From Hydractinia symbiolongicarpus (lineage: Eukaryota; Cnidaria; Hydrozoa; Anthoathecata; Hydractiniidae): a stretch of DNA of 64,000 bases. This document shows positions 11,455 through 21,800 of this stretch, piece after piece. The number at the start of each line of letters is the position of its first letter. Position 1 is the first letter of the stretch. The notes under the pieces are model-generated. The model was not told where the DNA came from. It was given only the letters and a program-made list of their open reading frames with translations, and searched no databases. The position numbers and the translations under genes were made by a program. The stretch spans positions 33,691,851 through 33,755,850 of the forward strand of contig NC_079877.1 in NCBI RefSeq assembly GCF_029227915.1. Reading direction: 5' to 3'.

Positions 11455-11860
11455 AAAGGTTACCTCCCGCAAAAAATTAAGTTAAGCTCATATGAAAGAT
11501 TTTTGAAAGTTCTCTAGAAATCCTTTTATTTTTTTGAAAAATCTTTATCCGTTTCTGAGATATTTGTCTTAAAAGTTGTGCTAATTATGCAAAATTATGA
11601 TGCCATGAGTATGAATTGAGCATAATTATGATAACTAAATGTTAAAATTTATGTAAAAATGTTCAAAACGCGTCAAAGTGAATGGCTAGGAAACATTTTT
11701 AACTCTCTATGGCTTGTCATCATGCATAATTAGTAAATCTTCTTAGTCCAAATTCTAAAGAACCAATCAAGAATTTTTAAAAAAATATTCAAATTCCTAG
11801 ACAGCCTTTCAAGTACTTGTATATGCAGTTACCTTTATTTTTCGCGGGAGGTAACCTTTA
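11455..11860. mobile_element. MITE of about 406 bp
   Basis: It has a perfect 16-bp terminal inverted repeat: AAAGGTTACCTCCCGC at 11455-11470, and its exact reverse complement ending at 11859. The interior is AT-rich and non-coding. Its left end lies within two bases of the right end of the preceding element. Confidence 0.8.
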
Positions 11861-12082
11861 AATAATTTTAGGTAACATAAAATTTATTCAAATTTTTGTA
11901 AAATTTAAATTTAATTTAGTAAAATTATTTTTTTACTATATGAAAGGAATTTTATTTGTGATTCTTTAGAGTACATCTACGTTTCTTGAAAAAAATAAAA
12001 AAGTGACCTGGCTGCCAAAGGGTGAAATTCTACTTTTCATTTACTTCAATTTTTATTTGTTCATCTTTGTATTTATTTTTAG

Positions 12083-12883
12083 AGACGACAGAATAAGCGT
12101 GAGACAGACCCACGTTCTATTGCAAAGTATTATTGCAAACAAAAAGCAGATCAAAGTGGTTTCCAGAAATTATTCATCAATGACAACATAGGTATACATC
12201 TATTATGCTTCCAAATAGGGTGTGAACTGTTTTACATTATTATGATACAACTTTTTTTATAAGGTTTTGGAGTGTTTGCTACAAAAACATTTCAACATGG
12301 TGAATTTCTTCTTGAGTATGCTGGAAATTGTATTAGTAAAGTTGAGGGTGAAAAATTGCAATCTACATATCCTGATGAAGCTGGTTCCTTTTTATTTTTT
12401 TATAATAACAGTTGGTAAGCAAATTGTACATATATGTTGTGATTATTTTAATATCCACAGCAGTTACTTGCGTAAAGATTGTTGGAAAGAAACTTTATTT
12501 ACGAATTTTGTAAAGAGCACAGGATAATTTTTGCAAATAAATGCCGGCAAAAAATATTTTCTTTTGAGAAAAATGGAAAATTTGATTTTCATAAAATATT
12601 CAGGAAAATTGTCACAAAAGTCAGTTGTGAAATTTGAAAAGTACTCTAGGTAATATACTGCAATTTTAAGATTATTTATAATAGCATTGATGCAACTGAG
12701 AACACACAGTTTGGGAAATACGTTAATGACAGCAAAAATGCCAAAAACTGTTGCATGAAACCGATATATGATGATAATGGGCATTTGCATCTTTGCCTGT
12801 TTGTTTTGTGTGACAAAGTCATATCTATTGGAGAAGAGTTGAGATATTCGTATGGAGATATGAAAGAACTTTTTTGGAGAAAA
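12083..12883 (+). CDS. SET domain exons, KMT5A-like lysine methyltransferase domain
   Basis: Three exons give residues 1-153. Visible SET motifs: GFGVFATKTF (37-46, the GxG cofactor-binding start), FLLEYAG (51-57), CIDATENTQFGKYVNDS (87-103, the position of the N-H-S motif) and GEELRYSYGD (136-145, the catalytic-Tyr segment). The family (KMT5A/SET8 and relatives) transfers methyl groups from S-adenosylmethionine to histone or other lysines. Here the usual Asn-His-Ser is Asn-Asp-Ser, and the ELxYDYG segment has Ser for Asp. Cofactor-binding residues otherwise look kept, so activity is possible but unproven. Introns are phase 1, then 2, then 0, and all three exons have good GT/AG sites. Confidence 0.85.
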
Positions 12884-15800
12884 GTGAGTATCTTTGTCAC
12901 TTTTTTGTTATTTCTTTTTAGTTAGATTTTATAGTTGTAATGAATCAGGCTTCTCATTTTAAAAATAGGTGCTTATGTGATCAATCACATACGCCAGTTC
13001 ACCAAGTTACGCGATGCAATTGTCCTCTAAAAAGGCATTCCTGGAATGCCTTTTAAAGGACATCAACTTCCATTAAGGATACGGTAACCCCCTTAGACAC
13101 ATTCTCAGTATATTTAAAATATCTTCTCTGCTTGCTTTATTAACTGTAACAAATATATATATATATATTCTGAAAGCCAAATAAATTATCTCTAGAATGA
13201 TGATAAAATATTTCCATAAAAAAATCCAAGAAGGAGAAAAAAAATTATTTACAGAAATTCACCTTTCTAGTATATTTTACCAAACACTCCCTTCAGTAAA
13301 ATTTTTGTTTCTTGAAAAACATATGGTTGCAAAGATCTTATTCAGCTCTAAATAACTTTGCTTTCTTTACTCAAAACAAAACGTGGTTCAAAAAATATAG
13401 CATATTTTGTTTTACAACAGCTGTTTTATGACTGATTTATCAATTTTTAAGTATATGATGGATCAATAGCTCGATATTTTCTCACTTTTGCGCTAAAAAA
13501 AGCAAAGTTTTGTAGCCAAATAAATTGTCGCAACAAACTTATTTTCATAGAATTTCGACAAAATGGAGAGGAGTGTTCAACAAAACTATGTACTGTTACG
13601 TTGGAAAATTTTATTTCGAGAAAATGCAATTCAAAAATTTTGCACTGCAAAAATCATGCTAAAGGAATGTTATGTTTGTGAATAATTAATAAGTCATGAA
13701 TATTTTATTAAACATAGAGGTAAAGTGTTTTTGCAGAACCTAGTTATTACCCTAGTTACCCCTTACTTATCATACAGGTTAAATATATTAGAGGAATTTT
13801 AAAACTCCTTAATTATCATACAGATTAAATATATTTGAGGAATTTTAACTTTGAGCACACACAGATTTTTTCTCATTTTGTAACTTTTAGGCGACTTCAA
13901 CTTCATTAGTTGTTCTACAGGCTCGACAGACTCTAATTTTCACGAAAACAAAAAAATAATATCGGCTAAAACGTTTTGTAACAGAAAATCTGTTACATAT
14001 TCGTTTTTAGCGAAGAATTTTATTATTTCTGCAAGAAGAATGCAGTTATTTACGTAATTTGATAGTTAAATTTCTTTAGAAATTGACAATGTCTTATAAA
14101 CATGTGTGACAATTTAAGTGATTTTAAAGCAATTTGAACCGAAACGAATTTAACGTAGATGAAACGAATTAATTCTTATTTTTGTGAAAAACTAATGGGA
14201 AATGAATACAAAATGATTTGGAAATGATTACGAAATGAATTTCAAATCAACCAAGCGAGTTGAAACGGTTACAAACGATTTTTTTGAATTTTTTTATTTT
14301 TTAACCGCCGTTGTTAGTGTGTATTTCTTTATTTTTGTTGTTGTTCCAACCATACATTCTCAATAAAATTATTTTTATTTTGCCACCCGACCGTAAGTTA
14401 CTATCGATTTCTCCCGTAGAACATTGGAGTTGCCTTAACAATAATTATTTTTGATTCTTTTTTGAAAAATATCAAAAAAATATTCGAAAATTTTTTTTGA
14501 GAACTTCAACCGTTACTTCTATTATGTTTAGAACAAGGAGACTGCTTCACCATATTTTGCAAATATTGATGTTGTTACCAAGCAGGGAGTAAGTTTTTTT
14601 GTAATATATACATTTTTCTTTTTCTTCACTAGAGTAACTGCTATTTTTCTTTTCTTTCTTTTCAGTTTGTTTTGTGCGATCCTGGGAATGTAATTGTGAG
14701 TATCCAATCATAGATTTTGAACTTTTTGTTCAAAAAATTCTTGTGTTTATAATAAAACCTTTTTTGTGATTTTAGAATAACCAAAAAAAGAAAATTTATT
14801 CTGAACATGTAAGCCATCTACATTTTTAAGGCAAAATGTTTTTGTATCAATATTGTAATCTTTCATGATGTCCACGTTTTGGTTCCTGTTATTAGCCATA
14901 CTAAAAAGTTAATTTTGAAGAAAAGCTTCCACGATATTAGCTCTAATTACTGTACAAGTTATTTTGGAATAATTTTAAGTTATAATCAGTTATATATCCA
15001 CAATTTTCATTTTCTCTTTTTCATTTAAATATTTTATGTTGTGTAGTTTTTAAGATTGGAATTCTGATATGTGTCAAAATGACTTAATTTTATCCAATTT
15101 TTGAAAATGATTTGTTTAACCAATATGTTATCGATTTCAATTTTTTTGTATTTAATAACAAGAGTTAAACTGTAGCACAATATTTATGTTTTTACCATAC
15201 AACAAAAAATATGTTGCTAATAAAGCAATCTTTTGCTCCTCCATATAGACGAAACATACACAAAGATAATGTTTGAGAATCACTCCCATAAATAAAACAA
15301 AATTATTTCTACTGTACAGTAATTTTTTGCTAATATTGCACTTAGGATGATGAATTCATTTCTGGTAGTGCAACAACAGAGGAAGATGTCAAGGAATGTC
15401 TGGACAAGGTAAGATATATACTTTAATTATGTTGTTTTTAACGTTACATGTATCTTAAAAATATTGAATTATTTTTATTAGATTCATGATTGCATTCTTC
15501 AAACAGAAGTGATAGGTTTGTAATGTGTGAAAAATTCTCAATTACGTAACACCCTTTCCCATGCTATCTCTAAAAATGTGTTTGTTTCGGGTAAAATGGC
15601 TGGGTGAAATGTTATAAGTACAAAAAGTTTATGAATTATTTATAAATACACATTGTATGCCAAATCCATATAATTTGAAATAATCAGTGTAAATATTTTA
15701 ATTCACACTCTTTATCTAATTAAATTCTGATTTGGTTTGTTTGTTATGTTATTAGGTTTATAGGTTGATTTATTAGGTTTGTTATTTTCACGTGTCATGC

Positions 15801-18800
15801 AGATTTTCACATGCTTTGCGCAGAATGTCAAAAATATGACAATATGATACTGATTTTTTTTATGTAAAAAATATTATCGCCTACCTAGCTGTTAAGATAT
15901 TTTAATGTGTCGGTTACAGAAAACAGACATATTTTTATGGATGGTCTCACTTTAAGTGCCTAATTCCAGTAATTATAACATTATTTTCCTAATTTGCTTA
16001 CACTTATCTATTTTATGCTGTACTATAGGTTCTGGATTCTGTAGATACTGTTTTGACTGATTTAATTCAAATAGAACTTATGCAGGCTAAATTTATTTAG
16101 GAGGGTCCATCTGGAAAATTAATCTCATTCTTCTTTGGGATGATATGAAAAAGGTTAAACAAAGATATTACAACTTGGTTAAAAAAGGAAAATCCAGAGG
16201 CAATATTGAATTGTAACTAAATAGTTTAGAAACATGAACTGAACAATATATAAGTTTCTGAATAATTTGAGTAGCATACACCCTGAACTGCAATATATAT
16301 GTATTATACACATGTTATTTACTTTTGAATACTCCTTACCTGATCTATTTGTTTTAGATAATGGGGAAAATGACGAAGAAAAATGTGATCAAGTAGTTGT
16401 TCGGAAAAAAGACGGAAGTATTGAACTAAAATCTGACACCTGTGTAAAAGATAAAGATGATGTGAATGCAAAGTTTATTGATGTTGTTGATGTATATGAA
16501 CCCAAGAATAACGATCCTGTTCGTTTATATAGTAAAAACGTAGGCGAAGGAAAAGATTCAGTTGCTATCAATGGTCAGAATGTTGATTTGTGTGAAAAAT
16601 TAGAGGAGGAAGTAGAGGAAAATATTAAATGCAAAGGTTTTAATGGTGGTTATCAGACAAATGGTGCTACTGTTTACATGCAATTAGAAAATATGGGAGG
16701 GGAGAAATATTGTGTTCATAAACTCCAACTTAAAGAAAATGTTGAAAACACATCTATCATACAGGATATGGAAATAGTTGGTGAAAATAAAGAACAAGTT
16801 GCTGCTGAAATCATTACAGATATTGTCAGTGTTATAGATAGAAGTGTCACTAATGACAAGGTTCTTGATTTTGTTGATGTATGTGAACCCAAGGGCAATA
16901 ATTCTGATAGTTTACACAATCAAAGTGTAGGTGAAGGCAAAGATGCAGTTTTGGTCAATCGTGTTGCTGGTAGTGTGAGTTATAAGGTGGATAATCCTAC
17001 TGTTTATACACAAGTAGAATCAAACGAAGGGGACAGATATTGTGGTGATGAACCTCTACATGGACAGAATGTTGAGGAAACGAATATTGCTGGTATACAG
17101 GATATGAAAATAGGTTGTGAAAATAAAGAACAAGTTGCTGAGATCATTGCAGATGTTGTCAGTGTCCAAGGTCGAAATTACAAGAGTGCAGATGTGGTTG
17201 CATCAGGTGTAAATACGTACAAGAACAGTACTTACCAATCAAAAAAAAAGATTCAGGAAAATATTGGCAGTGGTGTAAATAAAAAGAATGTCATTGGTGG
17301 AGATAAATTTGCAGACTACTACAAGGACATAGATTTTGCCAAGCTGGATTGTAGTGACGATGATGTAAAAATTACTTATCCAGTATGTATGCAATTCATG
17401 ATTCCGTTTAAAGTATAATTTTTAATTGTATTGATGATAAATATTTATGTTTCAGGAAATTGAAATTGTCCCTGATTTCAGCAGTTCTGACAGTGAAACA
17501 GTAAGTATTGAAGGTCCAGTAATTCCACTAATAATACTTAAAAATTTTAAACTTACTATTCATTTTTTAGTGTTCCATTTTGAATGGTAGTAATGAAGAA
17601 ACAACTTTTCCATTAAAAATTAATTTTAGGTAATTATTGTTTTCAAATATTACAAAAAGTGATAAAATATTACAAACGAAACTATGAAAAATTGGTGTTT
17701 TTATGGTGTCATTCACATGAGATTTGCTGTAAACGATGTAAACAATGCTTTTTTAGTCGAAATTAAAGTAACTTATTTAGTTCTTTAAAGATAATTTTGT
17801 TGTAATATTTCTATGTTTATTTTTTAGAAATGACAAAACTGAAACACTGGTATGTTAGAATTCTCCCATATACATTTTTGTTATAATGAAGAAGAACTAT
17901 TTTGTTCATCACTAACATACTGCCAGGCAGCGAGTGGGATTCGAACTCCGGACCCTAGAGTTGGGAGCCAAAGACAAAACCACTACACCACACTACGGCA
18001 ATATGTTAGATAGTTTATCTGGATGGTGCACCTATGTAGGTGAATCTTTATTGCGATATAATAAAGATTCACCTATGTACATTTTTGTTTTTGAAGATTT
18101 TAAATTGTGAGGAGGAGATATAGATAGCACCTGATTTAATATAAGAAATGCTTAGACTATTACCGTTATAATTATGCTATAAAGACATTGCACATTTTTT
18201 TTATTGGAATACAGTGTAGTTGAAGTCCACTAGAAAGTTGTACGGTGTGATAATTTTAGTAATAAATTGATGCTATTTTATTTTTAGACAAAAGTATTGG
18301 AGAAGTTCGTATGTATTTCATCATTACTCATATATTTTTTACATTGCAGCATTTCTAATTTAAATTTAATACAAATGCCGGTATATTTTCAGCAAATGTT
18401 AGTTCAGGTTAATAAAATTTTCATGTTTTTTTTTGCTGCTAAAATATACTGTCATCGATTTACCTAAATGTTGAAAATTATGAATTGTTGAAGTGAAAAA
18501 ATGAAAAATTAACTTCATGGTAAAATTACCTGACAGTTAATTTTGGTTTACAAAGGTTACATTGTGATGCACTGGTTATAATTAGAGAAAATTATAGGAA
18601 ATTCTTCATTTATTCAGAAAATCATTAAATTTAAAAGATTAGATTTTATAAAACCAAATCTTTTTTTGTGCTCAGTAACTTTTCCATTTAACGCCAATTT
18701 AATGGTTTATTGGTTGAAAACTTATTTTTGTAGAACTTTTGTTGAAAATCATGAAATATTGACATTTTGTGAGAATTTAATTTCTCGGATTTGACCCAAA

Positions 18801-21800
18801 CTTGCTTAATTTGCCTTGTGCATTGAAGGCATGTAATTTCAATTTTTTTGTTTTTATTTTTTTTAAAAATTTATTTTAAAAGTACTTGTTTTGTCAGTTG
18901 TCTGATGTTATGACTTGGTAATAAAGCATGCACCACCAAATGATTACTTAATTAAAGCAATATGTAGTGTAGTTCCAGCATTCATGCCAAAGTAAGAAGA
19001 ATGTTAATTCTAGGAGTCCAATTTTCTCATCTCCTGCATTTATAAGGTCAAAGTCCAAAATCAATTCCATTAGGTCCCACGGTCAATAGTAATAATTAAA
19101 TACACCTAATAGTTACTCTTTATTAATGTTAGATGAAAGTTGATCTTGAAGAAATAGAAACTCTAGCATCGACAAAGGTATTGTATGTTTGTAATAACTT
19201 TTCATACATCCTTGCATAGCTTTTTTTATATCTGGAAATTTTGCAGGTGTGTCAAGTTGCTGAACATACGCAGACCATTAGGGAAGTCAGCTGTTGTGAA
19301 CAAGTGAGTTTTGTGATGATGCTTATTTAATTTACAATGATTTGTTCAGCCCTTTTGAACTACCAACAAGTTGCTTCCTAATTTATTATTTTTAATTATC
19401 AATAGTATTATTTAACACAAACAGGTTTCAGTGAAAAATGATTCTGGTTTGGAGATTGATGAGGATTTAGACATTGTGAATACTGATAGTGAACAGGAAA
19501 CAATTGAAGCCGGGTCTAAAAAACTGCAGGTACTATTATCGATGCATTTTAAGATTGTGTAAACTTATATACTACTGACTGATTAATACTTTCCAATGCT
19601 ATTTTATTTAAATTTAGGATTATTGATGCAAGGCTTTATGTTTTGTGTTATGTAGCAATTCTAGAATCATCTTATCTTTTTATTTCAGAAAAAAAGTCCT
19701 TACAAAAAACCGTATAGAATGTGCATTTATTGTTCTATAATGTCTTCAAAATTGAGCAGACACATTAAAAAATGTCATAAGGAAAATGAAAGAGTGAAAA
19801 ATGCACTAAAGATGACTAAGGTGAAGCAAATTGAGGAATGGAAAAAAATTAAAAGGGAAGGAATTTTAATGTACAACAAGTTGCAAGCTACCACAGAAAA
19901 TCCTATTTTCCAAGGAGAACGTCAAAGAAAGAAATACTTGGAATTGCAACGTTGTAATTTATGCTCTGCTTTTATCTCTAAGCGTTTCTTTGCCAGCCAC
20001 AAAAGAACGTGCATGAGAAGACAAGATGCTGTCCCAACAGGCTTGCCATTGTCACTGGACTTCCTTCCAATGTCACTCCAAATGTCGGATCAATTCAAGG
20101 AAGTCATTTTGGCCAAGCTTAGAGATGATCCCGTAGGTAAGTTATCATTTTTATATTTACGTTACGAGCTTTTTTCCATACTTGTTCATAGTTTAGCAAT
20201 TGATTTGTAGGACAGCTTTATGGTGATAACATCCCTGTTCTTTACATTTGTTACCAATTCATGAAATTTTCATTGTTCTTTATTAAATTATTACGAATAA
20301 CTACAGTAATCAAAAATAATAAAAAATTGCAAAGGAAACTTCTGGGATTTAAGGAGTTAAAAAATACTTGTACTATTCATTAAAAGTCCTTATGTATTTC
20401 ATAGAAATCCTTAATTCATTCAAATAATTATTTAATGAACATAATCATGTTACATCCTGGATATGATCAAGTGTAACATTTTTTTGTTGTTTTTTATGAG
20501 CGAAATAGTAAAAAAGTGTTCAATTAAAGTTGTAGTTTAATTTAAAAAAAAATATATGAATTGATCTTTTAGATTATTGACCTAATTCATAAAATTATGT
20601 TTTCAAAAGGTTTTAAGTTTATTTCGTTAAAATAAATACTCACAAATGTTTGACAGAAAAAAAATGTAGGTTTATTTAATTTGTATTCACGCCCCCAAAG
20701 GTTTAAGAACATCTATTTCAATGTACAACCTTCCACTGTACATTAAAATTGATGCAAATAATGTTTTTTTCAATTTTCTAAACCTTTAAACACAAAATGA
20801 ATATTTGAAAATTTAATTTGCCTTGTTTAATAATAGGAAATATATGTCGCAAAGATGAAATGATATTACGAATTGGAATGAAGTTGTTTGCAAAGCTTGT
20901 AGTCAAAAAAGAAAAAGCAGCCACCGTGAATAAATCTGTTAGGGGTCATATGCGAGTGTTAGGTAGCCTGTACCAATCTTTTAAGAGGATGAATGGCGTT
21001 TGTCATGATCATGGTAATTTGTTAGATATGTTTGTGCGAAAGAATTTTACGTGTTTTACTGATGCCATTGACGCTGTTACTTTGAATGTTGATCGTAGTC
21101 TTAAGCCAGGACTACGCCAGAATGTTTTTTACATCATCAACAAAAGTGTAAAAATATTGTATGCTCATCAATATATGTTAGCTAACGAAGAGGAGGCCAG
21201 TGAAATCGAAAAATTTATGGTATGCTATAAAGCCAACGAGGATTGCATGGTTTCCTCTGCACGATACGAGCTTGAAAAAAAAAGGCTAGTTAAAATAAGA
21301 AAACCATGTCAGTTGCCTTTGGAAAGCGACATTGAGAAAATACATCAACATATTCTCAAGAGAATGGGTGAACTACTGTGTGTTTTTGAGTTATGGACTG
21401 CTCACTCTTTTGTTGAACTGAGGAACTTAGTACTCACACGACTAACATTATTGAATGGGCGCCGTGGTGGGGAAACAAGTCGCCTCCTAGTAAAAGATTG
21501 GTTAGAAGCAGAAAGCGATAACTGGATTGATCAACAACGTCTTCAGAGTTTGAATGAAGCTGACAAACTATTAGTGAGTTCACTAAAAATAACCTACATG
21601 ACGGGTAAAGGAAATCATCATTTGGTGTCTGTTTTATTTCCAAACGACACTACTTCTGCTATGAAAAGGTTAGTTGATCCAAAATTTAGATTCAAGGCTG
21701 GTATCGATAAAAATAATGATTTTGTGTTTGCCAGCACACAGCTGTCATCTTTAAATGTGTCTGGCTGGCATGCATTGAAAGAAGTCTGTAAGAAACTAGA

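Noticed and set aside
12003-12191. Plus-strand ORF at the first SET exon
   Set aside because: It reads another frame; the spliced frame from 12083 gives the SET domain.
16030-16215. Extra exon between the linker exons and the acidic exon
   Set aside because: It has a good acceptor at 16029, but its phase-0 frame stops at TAG (16098), and phase already matches from 15515 directly to 16358. A short WDDMKKVKQRYYNL frame follows at about 16130 without clear splice sites.
17926-18000. Functional tRNA gene
   Set aside because: Box A and B match, but the stems do not pair; it fits a SINE head.
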